A stretch of DNA of 64,000 bases from Patiria miniata (Eukaryota; Echinodermata; Asteroidea; Valvatida; Asterinidae): positions 7,746,811 through 7,810,810 of the forward strand of contig NW_024037062.1 in the NCBI RefSeq assembly GCF_015706575.1, read 5' to 3'. Both the position numbers and the translations under genes were made by a program. Within the stretch, counting starts at the first letter, position 1. The number at the start of each line of letters is the position of its first letter. The notes below the pieces were generated by a model that had not been told where the DNA came from, searched no databases, and saw nothing but the letters and a program-made list of their open reading frames with translations. This document shows, piece after piece, positions 13,469-25,039 of this stretch.

Positions 13469-13580
13469 CACACACACACCTATTGATTTTTGGAAGCCTA
13501 AGTGTCCGGAGAAAATTAACCGGTCTACATTTCAGCACCCCTCTTTGCAAAAAAATCCGGATCCACCCTGCTAGCCCCCA
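13151..13580. repeat. homopolymer G/C-rich repeat remnants
   Basis: Runs of 10-30 G or C occur at about 13180-13250 and 13427-13467. CAGTGGCGGTTCTAC at 13168 and GGATCCACCCTG at about 13559 look like decayed ends of hAT-type elements of the GGCGGATCC kind. The frames here that code poly-Pro or poly-Gly are artefacts of these runs. Confidence 0.5.
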
Positions 13581-13799
13581 AAATATTGGCTCTATAACCG
13601 CGCGTTTGTTTGAGTAAACATTGTCGGCTAATGTTAATGGCAATTGCTTCTTGCACTATAAACTTTTGCTGCATCTTCAATAATTAGTAAAAGCGCGGCT
13701 CTCTGTTTTCGCAAAGTGGCATCGACAAATTATACGGCAAAATACGAACTGCGTTTATTTGATGGTACATAGAGGTATCTTACTCTAATCATATGGGTT

Positions 13800-14412
13800 A
13801 CAGCCCGATAGTCCGAAAGTCCGATGGTCCAAAGGTTCTTTAATCCGAAGGGTCATTAGTCCGAAGGTTCGTCAGTCCGAAGGTTCGATAGTCCGAAGGG
13901 CCCATTAGTCCGAAAATAGAATAAGGTTAATTAATCCGAAGGTTCGATAGTCCGAAACTCCGAATACACGATAGGGTTCGATAGTCCGAATCGAAAATAA
14001 GGTTCGATAGTCCAAATATACGGTAGGGTTCCATAGTCCAAATTGACAATAAGGTTCGATAGTCTGAATGGAGAATAAGGTTCGATAGTCCGAATGTGCA
14101 ATACGGTTCGTCAGTCTTATTGTCGATTCAGACTATCGGACCGTATTGTCGATTCGGACTATCGGACCGTATTGTCGATTCGGACTATCGGACCTTATAG
14201 TCTTTTCGGACTATCGAACCTTATTGTCAATTCGGAATAATGAACCTTCGGACTGTTGAACCTTAGTTTCGTTTCGGACTATTGAACCTTCGGAATAATT
14301 AACCTTATTCTAAATTCGGATTATCAAGCCTTTGGATAAATGAACCTTCGGACTAAAGAACCTTTGGACTAAAGAACCTTCGGACTTAAAAACCTTCGGA
14401 CTATCGGGTGGC
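13800..14412. repeat. foldback array of TCCGAA-type short repeats
   Basis: The left half repeats GGTTCGATAGTCCGAA and variants (GGTTCGTCAGTCCGAA) about fifteen times. The right half is the reverse complement (TTCGGACTATCGAACC). The outer ends CCCGATAGTCCGAA and TTCGGACTATCGGG pair, so the whole 0.6 kb can fold on itself. Confidence 0.85.
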
Positions 14413-15058
14413 CCCCAGCCATTATGTACCCACCATGCGATAGATTAGCACCATAATATGGCACGAGGGATTAAAAGGGTTTCCTACACAGTAAACCTAA
14501 GTTAGTCATTTGGGCCCAAAAGTAAGTCGAAATGACTACTTTATTACCTTACTCGATCAATTTTGGCCAATTGTTTTCCATTGTTTTGATCAACCTGTTA
14601 GTCAGATTGACAAATATATATTACTCAGATTTTCCCTAAACCCCTCTGTAGTCTCCTGGGCAGTCATGCACGAAAACTAATCCAGTGAAACTGGCACCCA
14701 AATAAGCAGGAAGCAGGGCGGACCTAGGAATTTTCAGGGGGGGGGGGTTCATCAGCAATTTTTTAAAAAGATATTTCTATGATTTTCTTTTGACAGAGCT
14801 GGGGCTTTGACCCCCCCCCCCCCCGATCCGCACCTGAGGAAAAGTAACTCGAAAGAACTATAAAAAATATGTTATCTTTGTTGCTACACAATAAAACGAT
14901 AGGCAATCGTAAAAGTGTACAGTTTTTGACTCGCACTGGAACTGTGTTTTCAGTATCAGCATATTGCGAAGGAGCATAAGGTTGCAACATATGGTGGTCT
15001 TTGAAATCGAACCGTTCTGCCGAGCTACGCCAGTCGTCGTTCCATTACACGTGTCAAT
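14413..15058. other. intergenic, small G/C-run repeat at 14700-14835
   Basis: GGGCGGACCTAGGAATTTT followed by a G run, and a C run followed by GATCCGCACC, look like facing ends of a small MITE. The rest shows nothing recognisable. Confidence 0.45.
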
Positions 15059-15365
15059 CAAGGGCGGATCCAGAACATAATTTTTTGGGGGGCCGAAAAA
15101 AAATTTGTGTCTCCCAAAAGGTGGGTCAAAAAGTTACGGGCGTGGGGTTCGGGGCCCGCTAAAGGGCCCCGAATTTTTTTGGATTCTCGATGCTCTGTGG
15201 TGCGATCTGAGGCAATTTCTGACCACTTTAGCCAATGTTTTTTTGAGGAAAAGATGGTGGTGTACTCATTGCCTGCCTTTATTGCGACGTCACATAAAAA
15301 ACCCAAATTGGTTTCGTGTTTTGGGGGGCCATGGCCCCTTTTGGCCCCCCCTGGATCTGCCCTTG
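15059..15365 (+). mobile_element. hAT-like MITE, GGCGGATCC family, copy 1
   Basis: CAAGGGCGGATCCAG and CTGGATCTGCCCTTG are the ends. The flanking 8-mers are GTGTCAAT and GGGTCAAT (7 of 8), the size typical of hAT insertion. It is 307 bp and resembles the copies at 25380 and 40545. Confidence 0.88.
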
Positions 15366-15373
15366 GGGTCAAT

Positions 15374-15780
15374 GAACTAGTTTATTTTAATCAGTACATG
15401 TTTTAACTTCAAATGTTTGCTGAAGTTAACGTGATGGCACAAGCACTAGGTATGAATTATTATACGATACCAGAGACTAATAGATTGAGCTCAAATCTAA
15501 GGGCATTATTTTAATTTGGGAACTATGTTTAAGCTATATACACACTGAAAGCCGCGTTAGATGTTGAAACAACTTTGTTTCAAACATTCCTTGGTAGATG
15601 TACAAAGGAGGTCATGTGGTATTTTCATTGGCACGGACATTAGAAAAGAATCCGGTGAACTGAAATGAATAGATTTTCGGCCTCTCAATGCAGCTTGATA
15701 AGCTGTCAATCAATTCCAGTCTCCGTTTGGATACAGAGATTCTGGAAAGGACACCGCTGCACAGAATAAAATAAAGAAAC
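15374..15780. other. no feature recognised
   Basis: Nothing recognisable. Confidence 0.5.
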
Positions 15781-16400
15781 AATTGCGAGGCAGGTGCACA
15801 AAGGAAGGCGCATCGCAAAGGGACTAATGAAAGAACAACCGCTTCCGAACTTCTCATGCGTTATTCATCCAGCAAACACAAGACGCATCGCCAAGCGGGG
15901 CCGGCAAATGACGCGGCAAACGGGTGCACCAGATGTCACCGCCCGTTTCAAAAACATTTCACGTTCCCCCGCGTCGTACCAGACTAAATTAATTTGCGCT
16001 GACATTCAGGAGCAGGAGCGATTACAAGCTGAAATCCCCAATAGTGCATGTTGACCCTGGCCCAGATGTCCCGATTAATTCCATTTTGTGGACCGCGACT
16101 TGGTTTTAATTTAATACCGGAACGCCGGTGGAATGCAAATAGCCGACGGGGGATTGTTTTGCACCAGTGCTCAATCGCGGCGGCTGTTAAGCTGGTGTGT
16201 GCGATGTACGGTGTAGTCGGGAGGCCGGGGGCGGCAGGCGCACTTCACCTGACGATAACGCAGGCGAAACTTGGGAAACCCACTTCAGATCATAATCTGC
16301 GCTCTTGGACGGCGGGCTTCGCGCACTTTCCATTCAAGTCGCCACACTACTGGATGACCGAATGGGGTAATGTACCAAACGCCCTCTAGCGGATCTGATT
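15781..16400. other. GC-richer unique stretch, possible regulatory element
   Basis: This block is non-repetitive in the window and GC-richer than its neighbours. It contains a POU-type octamer ATGCAAAT (16133-16140), AT-rich homeobox-like cores (TTTTAATTTAAT, ACTAAATTAATTTG) and a CACCTG E-box. Its two plus-strand frames are not recognisable proteins. Confidence 0.25.
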
Positions 16401-18521
16401 AGGTTGGTCATCTCATAAAGGGTCACCTGGCCAATGTGCATCCGTACCATGGACCAATTGCAATAAAAAAAAACCGCATCTTTCACTTGATAAAAACACG
16501 TACTGTTGCAATATATGCCTTTCATGTCTTTGTATAAAAGGATCAGGTATTCCCTCCGGATATAATTTCTCAAAATGTGAATAGACTTCCTGTTTCTTTA
16601 TCATGCGAATTTGGAGAAGGCTATTTGTAGCGTTTTGTGCGGTCAAACAGGTACGAAATAAGAAGCGATCGGGAAAAGAGACTTATAGACTTTTACAACC
16701 TCCGTTTTCATCGAATTTTGATGTTTGGTTGGTTGGTTGGTTTGTTTGTCTGTTAACAAGATAACAGATACCTATGACGTCTTTACCACACGTGCCAGCT
16801 AACGGCTCTTCATGCAATCCTGGATCCACCTCAGAATTAAAAAAAGAAAATAGGTAACTTGCAACTTGTAAACTGTCTTCTAAAAAATAATACTCTTTCA
16901 GGAGATTGAGAGTACAGAGAGTTTGAACCGATGCAAAACACAAGTTTTAGGAACTTATCTGTGAAATATTATGAAATCAACTGTACATTTTCCTTGTCGA
17001 CAAATGTAAGACTAACCGTGCAAGGACAAGCAGGTTGTCATGAAGCGTGCTCACAAACAACACTTGTGAGTTTTGACCTATTGCGCCCTCTGTTGATAAC
17101 ATATGCGGTATATGTGTGGCGCCGTATAACCCATGTCTAACATGCGGGAAACGGGCACAGCACATGTGATGTTGAGGCACATCGTGAAAGATCATCTTTT
17201 TTGGTGGAATTGTTCATTTCAGTCTTATGCACCGTCATTTTGAAGGGTGTGATCTGTGCCGTTTTTAGTTGCTATGATGCAAGTATCCATGTTCAATAAA
17301 AGTATAATGACACATTCAGACGCTAACGTTTCACATCATAAGAACTTGTTCAGCCTGGAAAATGTTCCTAATACACGACAGCCAATCAGTGGGCAGACCT
17401 AAATCACTAACTGATTTTACGCGATAGCAAGCTTGTCTAGGTTTTATCGATCTATATTCCCATCCGTAATTGTTGTACAAAACACTGCATTCGAAGTGAC
17501 CAATCAAACAGTTAGTCCTGATTTGGGAATGAAATGACGTCACGATTGAGTAAAGTCGACTCCGACTGGCTGAGGCGCAGGATCGCATAAATCTGCATGC
17601 TTAGATAGTTCAGACGTTATACAGGAGACTGGGCTCCGTGGATAACGGGTGATACGTAGACTAGCTAGCGCGTGCCGCGAGCAGCGCGGCGTCCCACTAG
17701 TATAATAAATAATAAAGAAGTGCCCTTTAAAAACGTTAAGTCCATGCATAGCGAGTTTATTCACAACCCCTTTTATGGACTGTGTGGTATTTTTTTCACG
17801 AGGATTTTTGGAATATACCCGACCAAATCTATGGCTTGAGGTAAAAGCTATCAAAAGACGTAACGACATTTGGATGCCCTTTCAAAACAGTAAGTACATT
17901 GGACCTGTGATATTTCAGCCTGTATGTTTATCTGGGTCTAGAAAACTGAGTTTGCGTTTAGCAATTCAAATGTAGGAAAAAATTGTCGGTTCGATTATTT
18001 AGATCGGTTCAACGTGGAGGGACACCGGAAATGTCAAAGGTGTTTACTGGCAAAGTTATCATTGCATATGTGAAGCAAGTGCGCAGGTTGTGTTGAAAAA
18101 AAAAAACTCTCACTATCATGCTTCGAAGTTGACAGCCTGGAAGCAAAACACCCAAGGCGTAATAGCTTCATCGTCCCGTGGGCTGCAAATCGGGTGTAAG
18201 CACTTTGATTTGTGTATCCGGTTGGGACATCACGCTTGAATGTACTTGGCTGCTTTTTGGTTCAGAAACTTTTAGTTTTTATAGCGTCAGCTTGAAAATG
18301 CCAACCGTTCAGTGACAAATGTACGGAGTCTTAGAAGTGCCCTTGATTCACAGGGCAGTCACCGTTCGTAACGAGCGTTGGAATGCACTATACATCACCT
18401 TTGACAACTCCTGCCTAAGGCCCGGTGTCACTTTAATGGGTCTCCACTGAGGGAGGACAGAGTTACATTATCGAGATCACTAAGTTTGCATTGTGACGTT
18501 AAATGGAAAATCCTTTATTTC
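16401..18521. other. no feature recognised
   Basis: A short GGTT run at about 16730 and scattered random frames only. Confidence 0.5.
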
Positions 18522-18824
18522 AATTCGGGCGATTCACAATGCAGTGCGCCACCAAGAATTTGCCAAGGAGAGTTCTTTTTTCCAGTGCATTGTGGGAGAT
18601 GGTCGATAAATTCACAGCACGGGACATTTGAAATTGTTAGTTTTTCCGGTCAGTAGTTTCGTAAGCGGCAGATCGCTATGTCCCAATCTATAACGAATTA
18701 GCTTAAATTGTCTCGTGACACTCATTCAAATGGGCCATGTACTGTTTTGTCGACCGTAAACTTGGAAAATGGACTCTCCATGGCAAATTCTTGGTGGCGC
18801 ACTGCATTGTGAATCGCCCGAATT
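18522..18824 (-). mobile_element. foldback MITE, CGGGCGATTCACAATGC family, copy 1
   Basis: AATTCGGGCGATTCACAATG and CATTGTGAATCGCCCGAATT are inverted ends, with GCGCCACCAAGAATTTGCCA repeated in the other arm. Relative to the copies at 21403 and 53287 it lies in the opposite sense. Confidence 0.88.
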
Positions 18825-19708
18825 AACAATCACGACCAAGTGGGTAAGTGATGTGCAATGTGTTAATTACGTTACATAATGCATGAACACACATGCGTTG
18901 GCCGGCATCTTCCGAAATCATCTTGAGCTTGTTCGTCATTTCATGGTAGTTTGTGTGGAAAACACGGAAACACGGATGGTCAGTTAAGGCTTCCGTACGT
19001 CACAATGCAGACTATATTGGCCAATTTAGTAGGAGTGGGTGGACAATACTGTTTCGGTAAAAACCTCGCGGCAACTGTCGGCTGAAAGGGATAATTTCCC
19101 GGTTTGAATGGCTTACATGGAAACCGAAAAGCAGAGTATAATAAGTGTTTGTGCGTGACTTTCAGTAACCTTTTAAAAAAACAGATCCCAACGTAGTTAA
19201 GAATGGTGAAAAAAGAAACAATCCAAAGACTTGCATTAAACACCTACACATGCATCACTAACACATGTAAGGGGGACGGTATAAATTAACAGACTGCAAC
19301 AGCTGGAATGCATAATTTCACACTACATGAAGCGATTTCATCCGAATAAAATACTCCCATAATAAGTATCCCATAGGGCCATGCCAAAACATGGCTGCCA
19401 CCGTGACATCCGGCGACCGTATTTTTTGTTATTCCCAGGATGGTTATGAATAATTCAGTAGTTTCGATCGGGCCAGTATGTTGATTCATGAGAACAGAAC
19501 AATGATATCAAGAGCATTGTTGATTTAAGTCAACCAGTTACACTAAAGCATTTTTAAAGTACCAACGTCGTCGAGTTACCACACAGTAGTCTAGTGGATA
19601 GCGAGATGAACTATGGATACAAAGATCCCTGGTTCGAATCTACGTCGTCGAGTCGCTCCCCATTTTCATCGACTATTTTTTCTTCTCCAAATTAATTGTA
19701 ATTTAATA
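18825..19708 (+). other. intergenic with a tRNA-like SINE remnant at about 19573-19660
   Basis: TAGTCTAGTGGATAG resembles a pol III A box and GGTTCGAATC a B box, about 50 bp apart. The T-arm does not pair, so this is a decayed tRNA-derived repeat and not a tRNA gene. A fragment of the dispersed repeat of 1205 lies at about 18878-18940. Confidence 0.5.
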
Positions 19709-19980
19709 GGCCATCAGCCTGGGGGTTTGGCCAGTATCAAATCGGGGCATAAATGATTATACTGCGCAAGCGCAAGGTATACTGCCCCTAGAGTGGTAAC
19801 AAGCATTTTGATGGACATTTTGAAAAAAAAGTGTGATAACACCCAAAAACCTGCCACCGCTGCAATGCTATCACATATTTTCCGACTCGGGAGGTGTATA
19901 TACCTTGCCAAAAATCGCTATGACGATTATTCCACTCATTTGATACCGGTGGCCAAAATTTTGGACCGAGGCTGATGGCC
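19709..19980. mobile_element. MITE, TA target, GGCCATCAGCCTGGGGG family, copy 1
   Basis: The ends GGCCATCAGCCT and AGGCTGATGGCC are flanked by TA. Inner arms pair (TTTGGCCAGTATCAAAT / ATTTGATACCGGTGGCCAAA), as do CAAGCATTTTGATGG regions of other copies. It is nearly identical to 49869-50138. Confidence 0.88.
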
Positions 19981-20104
19981 TATAAGGGTAAAAGAAAACG
20001 AGAACCTATGTCTTGCAATAATTCAAAGAAAAAAATGAATTATTCATAACATTCACCCTGCCACTCGTGGGGAAATAAATGCTAAAGATGCTAAAGAACA
20101 CTAG

Positions 20105-20840
20105 AACACATCTCAATTTGATTTCTGAACAGATGTCCTTTTCAAAATGAATTTTTTGGGGTGAAATCTGTCAAAAATAATGATTTTATTCTCTAAAACT
20201 CGATGATTTTTGCCAAAATCTTTAAAATATTGGGTGTTTGAATGTTGATTGATGCTCCTCTTGCCTTTAAAAGAATTTTTGCATCGTTTGGGAAAAAGCA
20301 TTTTTCGCCGAATTTCATAAAAAAGTAAGGCTTACCCCTTGCGCTTTTTTATATTTTGGCCAAAAAATGAAATTGCTTGAAAAGAGATGTGCTTTTCAAT
20401 GCATAGCATTTCTTCACACTTTGGAGGAAAGATACCTAAAGGACCCTAAAACAGATCCCAATTCGGTCTTCGAACAAATGTGCTCTTTAAAATGAAATTT
20501 TGACGACAATTTGGGGTAAAATATGTCAAAAATAATAATTTTGTTCTGAAAAACTCGATGATTTTTGCCCAAATCTTCAAAATATTGGGTGTTTGAAATA
20601 TTATGTTGATTGATGCTCCTCTTGCCTTTTAAAGAATATCTGCACAGTTTGGAGAAAAGTCTTTTTTGGCCGAATTTCATCCAAAATGTAAGCCTTACAT
20701 CTTGTGTTTTTTAAGATTTTGGCAAAAAAATGAAATTGCTGTAAACTTTCTGGAAAGATGCCTTCAGGACTTAAAAACACATCCCAATTCGCTTTCTGAA
20801 CATATGTGCTTTTCAAAATGAAATTTCGACGACGAGCCTT
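20105..20840. repeat. tandem repeat, about 335-bp unit, block 1
   Basis: The phrase GAACAnATGTnCTTTTCAAAATG recurs at about 20128, 20470 and 20797, and GATTGATGCTCCTCTTGCC at two matching points. That gives a little over two units of roughly 335 bp. The sequence after it (20851-20955) resembles the sequence after block 2. Confidence 0.8.
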
Positions 20841-20955
20841 AGGAACGCACAATGACCTTGCTAGCAATGCAACAACAAACAAAATATCATCTAGTACTGT
20901 CATTAGATGCAGGGAACGTGACTACAATGGTTGCAGTACGATAAAGGTATATTAT

Positions 20956-21402
20956 TGACATTAACGCCATATGCAGCGGCCAACGAAAAAGCAACAATCG
21001 TCATCGAATTGGGGTAAAAGGGTAGATTCCGCATTTTGCGCGCGTAATGAAGTAGAGACGAGATGGCTGAGCGATAACGCGTGATCTGTCACAAACTGCC
21101 GCCGCCGGAGTATACCAGCGCAGCGAAGCTGCCGGGGAGATCGGCGATGCAGATAGGCGGCAGAAATCACTCTGTGGGCGTGGGCGGTGTGGGACACTTA
21201 CACATCCCTCAAACGTTAATTGTGGTCGAAGAGCGAGGCCTTTCCCGTCGAATTGCCCGGCTGAAGACAGCTCCGGTGTGTGTTTTAACGCGCTCGGTCA
21301 TCATCTGTACTTATTAAAAGCTCCGAATTGTTTTACGAAATAATTAAGGTGTTCCGGAGGTATCTATAAATGTATCCTTTATGTGTATTCTCACACGGAA
21401 CC
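20956..21402. other. GC-richer unique stretch with a GC-box-like core
   Basis: About 21050-21310 is GC-rich and unique. It contains GCGTGGGCG (21178-21186), the consensus of EGR-type zinc fingers, within a longer GTGGGCGTGGGCGG. No transcript is suggested. Confidence 0.25.
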
Positions 21403-21765
21403 AATTCGGGCGATTCACAATGCAGTGCGCCACCAAGAGTTAGCCATGAAGCGTCAACTTTTCAAGTTTACGGTCGACAAAACATGACTCATTTGAATGA
21501 GTGTCAGTAGACAATTTGAGCTAATTTGTTTATAGATTTGGGCATAGCGTTCTGCCGCCTTACCAAAAATCACCACATTGATAAAAAGAAAAGAAAAGGG
21601 CACACGTACACTCGAATCATACGCTTACGAAACTACTGACCGGAAAAAACGAACAATGTCAAATGTCCCGCGAATTTGTCGACCATCTCCCACAATGCAC
21701 TGGGAAAAAATGAACTCTCTGTGGCAAACTCTTGGTGGCGCACTGCATTGTGAATCGCCCGAATT
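21403..21765 (+). mobile_element. foldback MITE, CGGGCGATTCACAATGC family, copy 2
   Basis: 363 bp with ends AATTCGGGCGATTCACAATG and its inverse. The interior shares TCAAGTTTACGGTCGACAAA and CATTTGAATGAGTGTCAG with the copy at 53287. Confidence 0.88.
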
Positions 21766-21930
21766 GAAACGCAAATGTAACGCACAGGCAGGCATCAGAC
21801 TATTCCTCATTTGCATACCTGTTCAAAAATCTTGCACATGCAAATGATCCAATACCAGGGTGGGAGAGCAGGTGGTGGTGGGCGCGTACTGCTCGGCACC
21901 CTGGGGACGAGGTTGGCTGAAAGCTGTTTA

Positions 21931-22476
21931 GGCGAAAAAATAAAGTCTTCGGTTTCTGGTATGGAGCTTGCCCCAAAAGTGGTGCATCGACGCGGTTTTT
22001 CCCCCCTAGGCCTACATTTGTTTTCTTTAAAATATCGGCTGATGAAGCAAATGACGTTTCGATCCCCTCAGAACTCTCTAGTCAAGAGAAAAAATCAGAG
22101 AAAACGTCAGACCATTAGGCGACATCAACATCGTGCTGAGTTGCCAGGCTGGTCATTAGTCTGCTCCCTTATACATATTGCCAAAAGCGTTTACAGGATC
22201 CAGATACATGCCATCGCTCCCTCAGTCTGGCTTCCAGAACACTGTCTGCAAATGATGCCGAATTAAATTTAGTGCACAATAGATGGGAGCCAGAGAGGCC
22301 ACATCAAGCTTACAATGGATTGAAAACCCATCTAAAATGGATTTCAGTCAAAACAGTGCGTTTGGCGGTTTTGAGACATCTTCTTACATTGAAGAAAAAA
22401 ACGTTTTAATTTTGCCAACGCGCATGGCTATACGGCGATGCGCGCGCAGACCAGAAACCGGAGACTTTTTTCGGCC
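21931..22476 (-). mobile_element. PIF/Harbinger-like MITE, GTCTCCGGTTTCTGGTATG family, copy 1
   Basis: The ends GGCGAAAAAATAAAGTC and GACTTTTTTCGGCC are flanked by TTA on both sides, the usual PIF/Harbinger target. Next to them lie CGGTTTCTGGTATG and its inverse. At 546 bp it is longer than the three other copies because of extra internal sequence. Confidence 0.82.
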
Positions 22477-22479
22477 TTA

Positions 22480-23165
22480 AAATGCTCTTTAAATATTGAA
22501 TTAACCCTCCATCTCTCGCTGGCAAAATCAGGTACACCATCACAGCAGTGACAATCAATCAAGTGACTGTTGGAACAGTTACGAATTCCCTTGTTAATTT
22601 GATATAGCTGTGCCTTGACTGTAGGTGATTGATATGCCAACTGTACCTACCAGATACCTCGTTTTGTCCTTTGATGGAATTTGATTAGTCACAGTGTTTA
22701 CACGATAGGCAATCTGACTGTTTGTTTTACTAGTCTGTGTACAAACTGACAGAGGAAGTGGAAGAATATGTTGACTGTCTGTGACTGATCAAAACAATTC
22801 AATGATAAAGTCTCTGCTTATGGAACGTTACAGTAATGCTTAATTTTAGTTTTCTTATTATTTGCTGTGAACATATTCTTCTAAGGATATCCCTTGTAGG
22901 TTCTGATTGCCTTTTTGTCTTGTCCTGTTTGTGTTGGTCCCTTGTCTCTGTATATGTGTAACTTAGAGTGCACTTCATTGTGTAGTTAAGTTAAAGGAAC
23001 CAATGTTATTAGTATTTATCATGATATATATTTTCTTCCACACATAATGGACTTCTCCACTTAAGCCCAACGCTTAATCTTATCCGTTTATCTCAATTAT
23101 TGTCTAAACTTTTCCCTCCAAAATGATTAAGTGGAAATAAATATGAATGAATGAATGAATGAATA
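22480..23165 (+). repeat. possible non-LTR retroelement 3' end with (GAAT)n tail
   Basis: The stretch ends in AAATAAATATGAATGAATG, four GAAT units, the kind of tail LINEs and SINEs carry. No reverse-transcriptase frame is seen before it, so the family is unknown. Confidence 0.35.
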
Positions 23166-23244
23166 CCATAACGAACTCTTATACTAAATTTGTTTATGTT
23201 TCAAGACGTGCCAACGTGAACATTCTAGCATTATATTTCACTGA

Positions 23245-23750
23245 GAAAAAATGGGCTACAAAACGCGTTTTGAAGGAAATGATATTAAATGGAAAGCGCA
23301 TTTAAAAAAAAAAGTAGGATAAAAACGTCCACACAATCATTCTTTAAAAACTGGGCGCTTGTGTGTTATTCCTGTTTTATGCGTGAGAAAACGAATTTCG
23401 GGGTCCACTTTTGCGACCCCCCCCCCCCCACCACCCCAAATAGATCGGGCTGTTCATGCTAGTTGTGTTTCTAACCGTAAAGTGCTCGCCTTCTGCGAAC
23501 GTGTCAAAAACCACATTGTGCTGCGTGTAATTTATGTAACACACAACGTGTATCGTACATTGAATGAAAACGACAGTAAAAACGTATGCGTACTCCGTCG
23601 TGTCTGATGTGAACAACCGGGTTTTTTCTCTTTTCTTGGGAACGGTAAGACGCTAGGTTAGTTTCCTTTCACATAGACCTTTTAGATAGTGTAAGTAAAC
23701 AATCCAACGCATGACATTTTCGGGGATTTCAGGACCTAATGCCCTTTTAA
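23245..23750. mobile_element. MITE, TTAA-type, truncated copy
   Basis: It aligns with 38999-39502 from GGGCTACAAAACGCG onward (TTATTCCTG, TTTCGGGGTCCACTTTTGCG, ATTTCAGGACCTA). The right end is present next to a TTAA; the left end is missing. A C run interrupts it at about 23418. Confidence 0.75.
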
Positions 23751-25039
23751 CTAGACAATCACATCAAATTCAGCCCGCACTGTAGGTGTTACAAGAAACT
23801 TCTTCCTTGGTTATGTACAGGGGCGCGAGCGAAGTGAATATACAATACCGTGGGGAATATAGATAAAATCAGAAAATGAGTAGAAAACACAAATGTCGAA
23901 TGATAATAGTTGTTAACCCCGTGAGGATTATGTAAGGAATAAATGACAGCGTGAAAAGGGTACTGATTGTCAAAGGCTTCTCGCAAACCGCTTGGGACCG
24001 GGATGTGTGCTAGCTTTCTTGACCCCTACACACATTACATACAGAGAGGTAAAAAAGGGTCTCTTTGGATAAGTTTTTGTCTCTTCAGCCAACATTTGGT
24101 CTGGGTATTGACAACAGTCAGTAAAAAAAATCACTAACTTTCAGCCATGCGCATGCAAGGGATACATGCCTTTCTTAGTGACTACCCAAAAACGCTATAC
24201 CAACACAATGTTTCGTAATGTTTAAATGGGGAATTCAACGTTATTTTAATGGCGCAAACAAGAACCTGAACAATTAAGGGGCGCCAAGATCTCCAGATCA
24301 GTGAGTAATGATGCTGCGCGTCATTTGTTCTTGTCCTACACATCCCACATATGGTCTGTGCACGGACAGTCCGTTGCTAGGGGAGCCGAACAGCAATTTG
24401 AAATATCAATTATTTGGTCACTTTATACTCACACAATGCCGTCTACAACTGCTTAATAGCAACAAAACGTTAAATTCTGCACATTCAGATGTCTAGTTAT
24501 TTTGTAATTTCGAGTTGAATTCGGACGACTTTCGGCTGCCAGTGTTCACGAAAGCGTCGCGCTGCATGACGTCATGGGTTGTGATAATCGCGCCCTCACT
24601 AGCTTGCATCAAAATTTGATGTGCAGTGGTGCGGCTGTTGCCTGTCATTCAGTTTTGTTCAAAAGTGCGCCCGCATACATGCTTGCGTTCTAACGACAAC
24701 TTTCTGGGATAGTTTACTAGGATTTACTCCATCATGCCGAAGTCTCGTCCGAGTTTTTCTGCGGCTCTTCGTGCACGGTGTCTCGACCCCCTGATGATGA
24801 GAAACCTCCTTCGCCGGCTACAGCAGACATTTTAGCCATGGCGGATAAAGAAATATCCCCGACAGGGGTAAATTTTTTCGGACAAGCAGAAAGAGTTGGC
24901 CTACCATGGAATAACGTTGCATTTGTCATTTGATATCAACTTGCAATACATTCTCGATCTCATGGGCCGGCCTATAATCTTCTTTCTACATGGCTGGTTG
25001 GCCTGCTGTTCCTTGATTTTTCACTACTAAAATTCAATG
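23751..25039. other. intergenic with a small gene-like patch at 24560-24930
   Basis: A palindromic CRE, TGACGTCA, sits at 24567-24574, followed by short frames on the plus strand starting ATGCCGAAGTCTCG at 24734 and, in another frame, a proline- and acid-rich stretch ending before 24930. A 65-codon minus frame overlaps. None is recognisable, and I do not call a gene. Confidence 0.25.

Noticed and set aside
13365-13643. Proline- or glycine-rich peptides on both strands
   Set aside because: They are translations of C/G homopolymer runs.
13800-14412. CRISPR-like array
   Set aside because: Units differ in length and sequence, there are no unique spacers, the second half is inverted, and the DNA is animal.
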